Below are positions 13,301-26,000 of a stretch of 64,000 bases of DNA, in pieces. How positions within the stretch are numbered: position 1 is the stretch's first letter; each line of letters begins with the position of its first letter. The position numbers and the translations under genes were made by a program. The notes under the pieces were generated by a model. That model saw only the letters and a program-made list of their open reading frames with translations, made no database searches and was not told the origin of the DNA. This DNA is from Chaunax sp. Z400 (taxonomy: Eukaryota; Chordata; Actinopteri; Lophiiformes; Chaunacidae): positions 10,533,408 to 10,597,407 of the forward strand of contig CM075192.1 in NCBI GenBank assembly GCA_037577475.1. The letters run 5' to 3'.

Positions 13301-16300
13301 TAGCTTCAAACCCAAATGAACTCAAACATAACGGCTAATAAAACTGAAGTTTTGGAAACCCTGAGCAATAATTACCAGCAACTAAACTTGATAAAGATTT
13401 ATTTGCTGCCAATGGCTGTCTCAGTGGAAAGCAGTATTATATAGAATGAGGGATTGAAGAAGTGGCCGCATGTGATTAACAAGCTTCTAATCCAATGAAT
13501 GAGAAAGCCAGAAAGAGTATCAATTTTCATTGTATTCAAAGCAGAGATAAAATTATTAACGGAACATGGATAAATGATTTTATTGTTGTAGGTTTCTGGC
13601 CATTTGGTTGACTATAGTGAGAGTCACATCCATTGTCTCCCTGTGCAAATTTAAGGAAAATTGTGGGGGGTTCAATTTGATTTCAGACATAGGACTTGGT
13701 GGGTGATGGGTGCTAACTACTCTCTTCATACATTTTGCTAACAGTGAAATGAGTTCAACTGGTTGACAATCTTTAAAGGTTGTTTCTCCAGAGACTTGAG
13801 GCACATGTATTTTTTTAGGATTTTGGAAAAGTACAGCTGTTAAGAAGAGTCAACTACAACTGGGTGACAACCCTTTCGGGCTGGTGACAGCATAAGATAA
13901 GATAAGATATCCCTTTATTAGTCCCACAGTGGGGAAATTTACAAGCATATTTCAAGCACCAGTCCCTTCAGACCACCAGGGCCTTTGTTGGGTCTTATTT
14001 TGCAGACATGTGACTATTTCTCTGTCCGATCGATATCTGAGTTGTTACGTATCTACATATCTGATTGCAGACTGTACAGCAGCCGTCTCCTGGGTTTCTC
14101 ATATCATACCTTCAATAATAGATGTTTGGATGATTAACAAATTCACCACATTCTGTATTATTCATACATTTCTTTTTTTCCCTGCCCCTCTCATGGTTAT
14201 TATGCATTGCCTGTACATCTTTTTTGTTCAAAAATCGCTTAAAATCAGTTTTTGCCCCAAAAACTGCATCAGTACCAATTCTATTTTGTTTCCTAGTATA
14301 AAATAGATTGTATATCAAGTGGTCAACAAAAAGTGCATAATTAAAGATCACAGTGCTCTATAGCCAGTAATGTTGGGGAACTTACAGTCCGGCTTAATCC
14401 TCTATCACTTTTTCCACTGAAATCACTAACAAATACACAAACTGAAACACACAAGGGCTTCCCTGAAAGAGATGATAATCCAAACAAGTGTAGCATGTCA
14501 TATACAGTACATTTTTCTCACGCAGCATGTAACACTGCCCCCGAAATGTGAATGAAGTAGCTGAAGGATTCTGTGATTTAGCCAACAGAGAGCAGGATCT
14601 CAGTCTGAGATAAGTGTCTCGCCTTGAGCTGGAATAAAATGAGACGCTGAAAGAAGAAAATAGTGAGGAAATGTTGCTAGAGGAGACAGAAGAGAGGAAG
14701 GTGGGATAGGACAGGAATCAAAGGGGAATATATATACTGACTCCTGGCAACACGGTATGGTTCTAGGGCGTACTGACTCCTGGCAACACGGTATGGTTCT
14801 AGGGCATAGTGACTCTTGGCATCACGGTATGGTTCTAGGGCGTACTGACTCCTGGCAATACGGTATGGTTCTAGGGCGTACTGACTCCTGGCAATACGGT
14901 ATGGTTCTAGGGCGTACTGACTCCTGGCAACACGGTATGGTTCTAGGGCATAGTGACTCCTGGCAACACGGTATGGTTCTAGGGCGTAGTGACTCCTGGC
15001 AACAGGGTATGGTTCTAGGGCATAGTGACTCCTAGCAACACGGTATGGTTCTAGGGCGTAGTGACTCCTGGCAACACGGTATGGTTCTAGGGCGTAGTGA
15101 CTCCTGGCAATACGGTATGGTTCTAGGGCGTACTGACTCCTGGCAACACGGTATGGTTCTAGGGCATAGTGACTCCTGGCAACACGGTATGGTTCTAGGG
15201 CGTAGTGACTCCTGGCAACAGGGTATGGTTCTAGGGCATAGTGACTCCTAGCAACACGGTATGGTTCTAGGGCGTAGTGACTCCTGGCAACACGGTATGG
15301 TTCTAGGGCGTAGTGACTCCTGGCAATACGGTATGGTTCTAGGACATAGTGACTCCTGGCAACACGGTATGGTTCTAGGGCGTACTGACTCCTGGCATCA
15401 CGGTATGGTTCTGGGGCGTAGTGACTCCTGGCAATACGGTATGGTTCTAGGGCGTACTGACTCCTGGCATCACGGTATGGTTCTAGGGCGTAGTGACTCC
15501 TGGCAATACGGTATGGTTCTAGGGCGTAGTGACTCCTGGCAATACGGTATGGTTCTAGGGCGTACTGACTGAAGTTTAAGGCACTCGCAAACTGTTTAGT
15601 GTTATAGGACTGTTTTCCTTACACTTCTGTTTAATTGTTTATAATTTCATGATTTGATTGATTTGTGTTTCAATGAACATTGTTCAACACTGTATGTCAG
15701 AATTGCTTCTCATTTGGGGCAAGGCAGAGCACACTAGCGGCAATCAGTAAATCACACAATCCACTGCAACAGCCCTGTCACTCTAATCCTGGGTGTGGTA
15801 AAGAGATCGAAACTGCATACTGTAATGTCAGTTGTGAAATACTTTATTGGCACAATACAGAAAGTAAAAACAAAACACATTTGTATAACAATGAGATGAT
15901 ATTGTTCTGACGCTATTTGGCTACTAAAGTACTTTGACAGAAGAATGGAAGGAGGGAGGGCTATTACTGTAGGAAACTAGCCAACTACATCCCCGTAGTT
16001 CATCGTAATGACCTGTGGTATCACATTGACCAAGCCAGATCAATGAGGTGCTGAGAACACCACGCCAGTTTGCTTGCGCTAGTCCTGGTGTCCTATAGGC
16101 GTACAAACACTTGACGCTGCCATCGCATTTTATAATAAACAAAATATCTGTAAAATGTCTTTCTGACTTTGAGTGTCGTATTTTTTAAACACTGGCTGTA
16201 CTGTAATTGTGCATATCATATAGCGCAAATTACCATCAAAACGAAAACACATACACTGTCACATTGCACAAGGTCTAGTAATAATAATGGCCTCGCTAAT

Positions 16301-17036
16301 TGCTCATTACTTGGCACCCTCTCCGCCACTACTCTCCCCTCATCCCCCTTCAAATAGCCTGCTGATGGTACTCATTGTGATTCATAAAAATTTGTCGGGT
16401 CATATTAGTTTACTGCCATTTCAAATATGTATTATCAACATTTGCTAAAATCGTTAAGTTTGTGTATCTGCTGTCTCTGGCCAAATAGCTAAAGTTATAA
16501 CGTTGTTTCATGGCTGATTTGTGCATTACAGCGCGCATCTTGACATATTTCCTCCTTTTGGTGGCATATGACACCCGAAATTTATCCGAGAGCAAACCAG
16601 ATCACGTCAAAAATACATGATTTGCAGACATCGGTAATGTCTTCTGGATGTCCAGCTTAATCGTCCAGCTTAATCACCCTCGTAACAGATTGGAAGAACA
16701 GTACCACTAAATAAAAGAAACCATCTTTCATCTGCACTGTCATTGTTAAAGGTCGTCTTTTAATTTTTTTTAAAAAGAGCGGTATCGAACCGGTGATCAC
16801 CCGCGCCACACGCCAGAGCAGAACCCCAAGCCCACAGAGAAGAATGTTCCCCAGAGCATGTATGAAGTGCATGGTCTCTGGCGGAACAGGAAGAGAAGAG
16901 TGTGCAAGATTAATCATAATCCACTTTTATTATTGACGTGATCTGGATAATGATTTGCTCACTTAAGTTAGAAAGTAATAATAGTAAAATAATATAATAT
17001 ATTATATATATATATATTTATATATAATATATTATA

Positions 17037-17068
<32 letters not shown>

Positions 17069-20000
17069 TATTAATAATAATAGTAGAAATAATGAAAGTT
17101 ATTATGATTAAGTACAGCAGCGAAGTTGCTGCACGTTGCCGTTGCTCTAATATCAGTGTACACTGGCAGGGTAAGACAGCCCACGCAAGAGAGAGGCTGC
17201 AGTCTTGTGCTACATGTGTCACCTGGTGGGTGTTGGTGCACTTTGCAACTACTGCTGGAAAAAACAATTCCCCCTCTCTCCCCCCACCCCCTGTTACCAC
17301 TGTGTGCCAGGGTTACCGCTGCAGCAATGCATGCAAATGAATGTAGCAACATCTGGACCTTGGTGTGGATGGTAGAGGTGTGAGATGCTGATGCTGAAAC
17401 GAGTTATGCCTAGCTTGAAGTACGTTTCTGTGAGCATGTGAGTGGTTTGAGAATAGAAAAGGACACCTCTGACACCACAAAACATTAATTCCACTGATTA
17501 ACTTCACAAAGAACTTAACAGAAATTGGTCATAACTAATTTAAGATTTTTTCCAGCATCATAAAACTTAGCAGAAAATTCACCAAATTTGTTGCGCGTGC
17601 CCTGGGGCAAGTACTGACCAAAAACTGAAGTACCATATACATAAAGCTATTGGATTTTAATCTGAAATACCATAATTGTTAATATTTTCTGAGTTCTATT
17701 TTTATTTCTCTCTTTACTTCTTAGGGTGCATCAGCTCTATTTGACATGATCGAGTACTACGAGTCAGCCACACATCTCAACATCTCCTTCAACAAGCACA
17801 TTGGCACACGGGGATGGCAGGCCGCAGCTCATATGATGAGAAAGGTGAGAGATCATCCTTCCCTACAGTGGATAACATTAAGAAAACCGACAGGATGGGA
17901 ACAAAAGTTTGTTTATTTATGGAACAACAAAACACAACAGTCCAAAGAAAAACATTAAGTAAGCTTGAGTAGGAACACAATGTGGTATGGTCTCTCCACA
18001 TTCTCACAAACCGCTGGATGGAATTCAACCAGGGCCCTAACATTGTGTATGTCTTCATTGGTTTCTTCAGTTTGCTTACTTTTACATTTTTAGCCATGTT
18101 TGAACTTGAGCCTATATGGGGTATGGTCTATCCACATCAGCATCATAAAAGCAAAGCAAAACACTTAGTGTAAAAGACAAGAGACAAAGGAAAGACCTGG
18201 TTCAAAAAAAATTCATTCAGTCATTCACCTCATAAACAATACTCAGTGTACGGAGGGGGAACAAAAAGGTTTTCCTTCAGTGCTACAGTGTAAAAACGGA
18301 AAACAAGAACAAAGACCATGAAATGCAATTATGTTAAATAAAATGTATTGAATGAAATGTGCTGCCATATATGTAAGGATGTGTTTTTTTTAATGAAAAA
18401 GTAAATCAATAAAAAGGTTAATAAAAAATAAGTAAATCAATAGACAGCAAAGATATGAAATATGCAACAGGAAAAGTGCAACTAATATAAGACTCTAAAA
18501 GTCCCTCCTAAGAAGTTTAAGGTGTTCCACAGGGCAGCACCAATATAAATAATGATATTAAGGAGATTGCACTTTGAGTTCTGACAGAATAAACAGGATG
18601 TAGTGAAAGATTGTGAGATTCTAATCATTTGTACAATAAAGAAGGATTGTGCAGTGATTAGTCGATTAATCGATTAGTAGATCAAAAGAAAATTGATTGC
18701 TAATTATTTTGCAATTTGATAAATTGTTCAAGTCATTTTTCAAGCAAAAATGTCAAACATTTTGTGGTTACACCTTCTAGAATATAAGCATGCTGCTGCT
18801 TTTATATGATAGTAAATGAAAAATATTTCAGTTTTGGACTGTTGGTTAGGCAAAAGGAGCATTTTGAAGATGTCATTTTGGCTTTTGGGAAATTGTGGAA
18901 TTTCACTTTTTCAAATTTATGGGAGATTAATCATGAAAATGTTCAGCATATTAATCGATAATGATAACGGTGTCTAGTTGCATTCATAGGTGGACTAAGA
19001 TGAGTGTGTTTTTCTTCAAGAACTGTGTGCATTATTTTTTGACATGCATCCAGAAAGTGAATGTTTGGTCTGACTTAAACTGGCAGTAGACAAGTTTCTT
19101 TTGCTTTAATGTATCAGTAAAGTAAGTAAGCATTGATTGCAAAAGGTAATGGCTGTTGAACAATGACACTATCAGCATCTAGACTGGTTCCTTATAATAC
19201 TCACTTTCACTATGCAATTTTTGTCTGCCATCGGGCTCAGAATTTCTCAGGAAAATGAGGACTAACTGGTGATTCAGTCAGGCTGGCAGCCTGATACCAT
19301 GTCTTTCTGCTTTCATGTCACCATTACAGACCAAATTAGGTAATGAACTCTTGTGTTCTGTGTTGTTGGTAGTTGCTGCTTGTTGCTGCTTTTAGGAAAA
19401 TGGGAAGATTAGGAGTTTTGACCTTAAAGTCAAGTCGTCTTCTCTACATATGTAATTGTAGCTTTATGCCCAGGGAAGTTTTAAAAAAAAAAAAAAAAAT
19501 TTTACCTCTGACTGAACATGTGTTATGCAGCCCTGTTGGTTTCTGCTAACACTCAGAAATAAAGGGTCAGTCTTTCCCTCGCTTCCTCTTCAGAGGTCTT
19601 GCCTGTGCCCTTTACCCAGCACTTCAGTGTCACTCATCACTTATTACTTATAGGAATACAAATAGGTTGACACACAAACACATCAATATATGTGAGAAAA
19701 GACAGATACAAACAACTACTGGTAATTCTGACCTTTTTTTTTCATCAAACAGCATGTAAAGGAATATTTCATTGTGTCTCAGAGGAATGAGGAGGGTAAA
19801 ACCACTCTACCAAACTTTTTCTTTTGTATTATTTTATACTGTTTTATATAATAATAGTTAAAGGTTTAAGGGATAGGGTGAGATGATACATGCAAAATCA
19901 TATCATAAAACAGATGTTGTAAATTAACAATTACTAGCAAATCATTGTCATTTACTCATTAGGCTGTTACATTTTTAGGTTTGTGGGTATGCTGGCTCTA

Positions 20001-23000
20001 GTTCCCTGCCTGTCCTCGCTTTCTTCTGCAGTAATCAACACAAATCTGTTTGCCAAGCTACAAATGACTTTGCGGTCTTTATTATTAATATTTTCGTCTG
20101 TGTGTTTGTTAATAAGATTCAGTTAATTTCTGAAGATCAAATACATCCAACTAGATGACAGAGAATACAGGGGTGACAAATATGTGTTTATATGTGTGTG
20201 GTAGTCCTTTTTTTATGGGAGTCTACATGCATAAAGTCTGCTAGACAACCTCATTTGAATATCTACTTTAACTTGTATGATTGTTCTCCCTGGTGTTTAA
20301 ACTGTATTTGTGTTATTTAATACAGGTAGGTAACAATAATAGAATGATTGCACTTTCATTGGTGCGGTCTCAATTAAATGTATCTATGTTGGTGTTTCCC
20401 CCTCAGACAAGCTCTCTCCAGTATCTTGATGCACGTAACACTCCACTGCTGGATAACTCGGCTCCCTTTGTAGCACGAGCACTCAGGATCAGTGGCAGCC
20501 TGGCAGTCCTTCACCTGGAGAATGCCGGCCTGTCTGGCAGACCGCTCATGTTACTGGGTAAGATAGGCAGAGCGCCAGGGCCTGACTGGAGATGGTGGAC
20601 AAAAAGGAAGAGGGGGAGTTTCTCTGTCCAGCCCCTCCTTCTGTGTCCAATAATCCTGATTCCTGAGATTTTGTTTTTCTTCTTTCACTCATATCTCCTT
20701 TCATCACTTTTTATTATCTTTTACAGCTACAGCTCTGAAGATGAATATGAACCTGCGGGAGCTGTACCTTGCAGACAACAAGCTCAATGGCCTGCAGGAC
20801 TCAGCCCAGCTCGGCAACTTGCTCAAATTCAACTACAACATTCAGATCCTGGACCTGCGCAACAACCACATCCTAGACTCTGGTACACAGCAATGAGACA
20901 GCACTAATACATACAGTAGCCTAATTATTAAATATTCTGGTATTTCTTTTCTCAAGGTGTAACTGTCCTGTTAAAAAGATTTGTTTGTGCGTACACATCA
21001 ACACCTTTACCCAAACTCAGATATCAGTCATTGTGGGGAAGGTATCATCTGGACATTGCAGTCATGTCAAAATATACACATTTATGGTTGATAAAGTATT
21101 ACATTTCACCCTTTTTTTGGTTTTATGACAGATTATTGCCATGAAATGAAATAGCAAATATATTAATCACCGCTGAACACAGCATAGTGCTGTGAATTTG
21201 GATTTTACAGCATTATGTGGCCAAACATTTAAATATGCCTGTTTGGAGATCAGCACAGTCTGAATAATGAGCAAATATTATGTCTAAGTATTGGACTAGA
21301 AATGTGTGTTTTTATGCCCCTGTCAAAGTGCATCTAGGGTTAAGGGGGTCAGTTAAATTTTACACATGCTTTGTAGGGGCTCTAAAGGTTTGCATCATAA
21401 ATGGGTTCTTCAGTTTTCTTTTCATTTTTCGTCACATTTGAACTTAGGCGATTTTCACATCAGTTTGATAGAAGTAATGGTCTATCCCCATCAGCACAAA
21501 TTGTGTTTTTCCTTTAGGGTATGTGGACATCTCTATCCATGGACAAAAATTTTCTTTTTGCTTTTTGCTTTTTGCTTTAAACCACTACATTGTTGTTTCA
21601 TCTATACTTGATCAATATATGCATACACAACACTAAACTCATTCTTGCCGTGTAAGAGGGATTTATAATTATGAACACTGAGCACTCCCATAATATCTGT
21701 TATCATTGTCCTGTTAAAATTATAGCCTAAACTATATAGTATATATTCAAGAATTGTCTATTTTGGTTTTGAGTAGTTTTCAAGCAGAAATTCTCTCGTA
21801 AATATATTCACTATGATTTCTGTAATAGAAAGCAAAAATAAAAGACAAATCAAACGGGCCCTCTGAAATAAACATTTTAATGTAGTTAACATTACGTTTG
21901 TTAAAATTGGGACATTTCTAACTCTGCATATCTTTTGGTCATCGCAGGTCTGGCCTACGTGTGTGAAGGGCTAAAAGAGCAGAGGAAAGGTCTTGTCACT
22001 TTGGTGCTATGGAACAACCAGCTAACACACAACGGCATGGGCTACCTCACTGCTGCACTGGTATACACACACACTCTTTCTCTCTGTCGCTGTCTCTCAC
22101 ACACACTCGATGTAACCAGTCTCACAATAAGCAGATGTGTGAACAACAGCTAAAACAAGGAGAATTCAATTTTTTCCTCATTACTCTATCAGAGAAGTGA
22201 TCAAAATAGAGCTCTGTTGTTTCGCCTTTTTCTCCCCAGCTGGACCTCAGATTATATCCCCATGTGCACATTTCACCATCGCTCGAGTAGGGCTTAGCAA
22301 TTAAACAATGTCGATAGGGGATCTGATTAAAATGTATACATTTAACAGTGCTAAGCTTTGGACGTTATTCCTCGACATGGATAGGTCAAACAGAAAATCA
22401 ATGTGAAAACAGCCAGTCAATGTGTTATTTCTCTTCCTCTGCTTTGTGTGTCGCTGTCACCTGCCTTGTACACAGGGGTGGGATTATGCTCACATACAGA
22501 CTGTGGACAGCAGCTTAGCATTAGAGCAGAGTCCACAGTGGAGATAATGACACTGACTTTTTGATATTTCACTGGAGTCAACAACAAAAATGCTCATTAT
22601 CTATTGGCACTTTTCCAATGCGTAGTACCAGCTCTACTCGACTCGTCTCGATTTTCTGCCAGTCGTTTTCCATTGCATGGATCTACCTCCTCAAGGTAGA
22701 TTGGAAACATTGGAAACTGCCTTGGTGTAGTCTTTAACGTGACGCACCTCTCGTGATCCTCTCATCAGCTGTTTAAGACAGGAACATCTGCACCTCCTCA
22801 ATATAGTGGCTGCAATAAATAAAAATTATGGTTGCTAAAGTAGCTTTGCTGATTGAGTGTGGCGGCCATTGATTTGTGCTGTACATGTACTCCGTGTGTG
22901 CCGGGAATTGACCAATCAGTGGTCTGTAACATTTCACTTGACCTTTCAGTTAAAAAAAAAAAAGTTAAAAAGTAATACCAGGTACTTTTTATCTTGTGGA

Positions 23001-26000
23001 AATGCAAAAAAAGCGAGGCAAGTCAAGCCGAGTCGTTCTGGTACAATGCAGTGGAAAAGGGGCTTATAAGTGCATAGAACCAGAGAGACTATTACCAATT
23101 TATCAAACACCTGTTAAACAAGCACAGCACTAACTTGCAGAAATGTCATATCTTTGGCCTCTCTGCCTGCAGTAACTTGCTGCCTCCTCTTTATCCACAT
23201 CTAGTTTGTTTTACACAGATACTTAATGCTAATGCCTGAAAGTGAACTGGCTTCATCCTTCACAACTGAGGACATTGTCAACAAAACAGATAACTTGACA
23301 TTAATTAAATGGAGATAAAGACAGCATGCCATCAGTCAGTGTCAACAAAGACACAAAACAAAACAAATTGTTTCCTCTGCCCGAAAAGACACCCTCCCAG
23401 CTACCATACAGTTATTTTAATAAAATATAAGGCAAATGAATGAATCACAAATCTGGAAACCTTCAAGCATTTTTTACGCCAATTTATCACCAAGTTTGAT
23501 TCATTTAATTTCCTACCGTAATTCCTGCAGGGATGATTGAGGAGACATCCCTGGTGTGTTGAACGATAAATGTCATTTTAAAAAGCTTCCAGATGAAAGT
23601 TCAAATAATACCAAAGTTGTGTAAACACATTGCAGTGCAACAAGTCTGAATTGTCATCTTCTATAGCGCTCGCAGTATGATAACAGCAGCAAAGAGTCCA
23701 CCATTGGAGCAGATGGCCTGTGTCATCCACGTCATACAGAGGGTAATCACAGTGCCTCTGTGACAGCGGCTTTGTTGGTGCTTTAGCCCAAATGCACTAA
23801 AATAGATGGGCATTTCAAACAGTCCTGCAAACGGCAGAGCTGAATGTTCGACAAGCCTCTCATGGTAAAGAAGACAAGTCAGGAGGATGTCCCCACATGT
23901 TAGAATTCAACTCTTGACCCACTGAAGGCAACGCTGGCACAGCAGAAGCACAACTTAGCGATGCTAACCTCAGCTGAACATGACAGAGCGGTGACACTGC
24001 TGGAGCGGTGGTTGTATAGTGATATCCCTACCCTCTGACAGATACAATTAATATAATAGTCAATTTACAATAAACACACTCTGGGACTTTTTACTGAGCC
24101 AATTCTACGTCTAATTAAGAAATCGTCAAAACGAAGCCGAGATGATATGAAGTAAAAAACACTCTGATCCATATAACCAGTTTGTCATGTATTTCTTTAT
24201 TCCAACACCACAAATGCATTAAATCTTTGAATCATTTGACACTACTAGTAGTAATCCAACCATTTAGCAGTCTGCCAAGTTTACCGGTAGCATTAACGCC
24301 TGTAGCAGGTCAAGATAATCTCTTCAAGACAAGCTGTGAGCATAAAAGATGCACAGGCAGCATACTAACCCTGAAGATAAAAAAAGATTGAGAACTTTGC
24401 ATTTACTGTATCATTATTTGCATTTTACTATAGAACCCGCTACCTAATTTCTTTGTGTAAACTCAAGACTGACAGGTGTAGATGAGAAATTACCCTGCTG
24501 AGTAGATAAGTGTCAGGACGTCCACCATGACTGAGCATTTCCACCTGACATTTGTGCAGTCACATCTCGCTCAGTGAACAGATGTGAGGCCTTGGCCTTT
24601 GTGTCGCACCATTTCTCTGTGCTTCTTGTTTCAATTTCACAGCAGTCTGCTACAGGGTTTTATCACATTAATAAAACCAGAAGTTCAATAAACATGGGAT
24701 AAATCACATTATGAAATGATTATAATGGAGCATCTGCAGCATGTTTCTTGCTTAAATTATTCGCAGTTTATCAAGACTGTGTTTTATGACAGGAAATTAG
24801 TTACATTGACCCAAAGTCTTTTTTGTTCAATAGGAGCAGTGTTACAGTGAAGCTTGAATGCTGCTCTTGTTTGACACACTATTAACTCAGACCTTGGCAC
24901 CATATTTCATTGGAATCCACTAATCCAGTCCAGTATTATTTTTTCACAGTGATGCAGTTCTCATTAATCAAGATAATCGTGGAAACAACAGAACTTGTTT
25001 TGCTTTTCATAGAATATATCATTATGAAATACAGTTATTACAGAAACAGTAATTGGTATTATTTACTGCTCCTGTCCATCTACATGCAGGTAGTGGTAAT
25101 CAAGAAAAATACTTATCTGCACACGCTGTAATTACAGTGACCGTTTATGCAGATGAAAGGAAGTGTTTATATAGATGGTAGGAAGTATCTAAAGCTGCAA
25201 GGTGAGCCAAATTAATTTCTGTTACTTGCCAATAAAATTGATATGAAATAATCCTCAGGGCTTTGAGTGATGTGACTGGTAACTATAAATCAAAGATTGT
25301 ACTAAACCACAGATATTTTATCTACAGAATAATGAATGCCTTTAACATCTCACATGACATCATGACACAGCAGTCTTTACTTTTAGAAATACATGATGGT
25401 TTTTCTTTGGATTATATAGTGCTGCATTTTTTTAAGCTCTTCCATGAACTCCATCTGATTGTGGTTTCTAGTGAGGTTTGTTAAATGTTTCAGCAGACAT
25501 GAAAATAAAACCACTTTCATCATGTTTATAATGATAAATAATATCCAATAACTGTTCTTGGTGCTGATTTATAACCCCTGAAGTAATATTTTAATGACTA
25601 ATATTTTAGGACCCAGGCCTCAAGCCCCACAGCTCTGACACTCACTGGGACGTTTAAATGATTAGCAGTATCTTAAATCAAGTATAATTCTAAGAAGTCA
25701 TATTAATCAGCTCATTACATAATAAACTGCAGCAAATATGTTTTTGATCAAATATAGATGACATTTGTCAGTGGAAATGACTGGCTCAAATAACACAAGT
25801 TTTTTTAACACCATTTTTTTCACCATGAACCCATAATGTGGTTTCATAACCACACTTTCCTATTCTAAATAAACAATTATTTTATTTGTCTGTTCATACC
25901 ACTAAAGCTTTTGATTTTCCTCTGTTGTTCCAGCCATGTACCCAGAGTCTGGAGACTCTAAACCTCGGCCATAACTCAGTGGGTAATGAGGGGGTCCACA

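Larger units (their letters stand above)
12710..17724 (+). other. ppp1r37 intron between 12709 and 17725
   Basis: A 5-kb intron. Contents: a LINE-like 3' tail at 13892-13946, the 36-bp minisatellite at 14735-15570, a more CpG-containing, unrecognised stretch at about 15900-16910, and a TA-rich simple repeat at 16988-17085. No exon-like block was found between the D of NLDED and the following GASALFDMIEYY exon, which are adjacent in mammalian PPP1R37. Confidence 0.85.
17845..20406 (+). other. ppp1r37 intron between 17844 and 20407
   Basis: A 2.6-kb intron. It contains dispersed family A copy 2 (17981-18150) and a recognisable percomorph repeat with ATTAATCGAT motifs (18656-18990). An A17 run at 19483-19499 and AT-rich sequence make up much of the rest. 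No additional exon. Confidence 0.85.

Noticed and set aside
14735..15570. Possible CRISPR array
   Set aside because: Units are contiguous and nearly identical, with no unique spacers, in a vertebrate genome.
14757..15572. Three open frames encoding 12-residue repeats (MVLGRTDSWQHG-like)
   Set aside because: They arise because the 36-bp minisatellite unit is divisible by three. The array lies in a ppp1r37 intron and has no gene context.
16760..16860. Possible tRNA gene on the minus strand around a GGTTCGATACC motif
   Set aside because: No acceptor stem, box A or T-arm pairing could be formed.
20281..20907. A 208-codon open frame
   Set aside because: It reads through one ppp1r37 exon in frame, then an intron, then the next exon in a wrong frame. 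Only 20407-20557 is coding in that frame.
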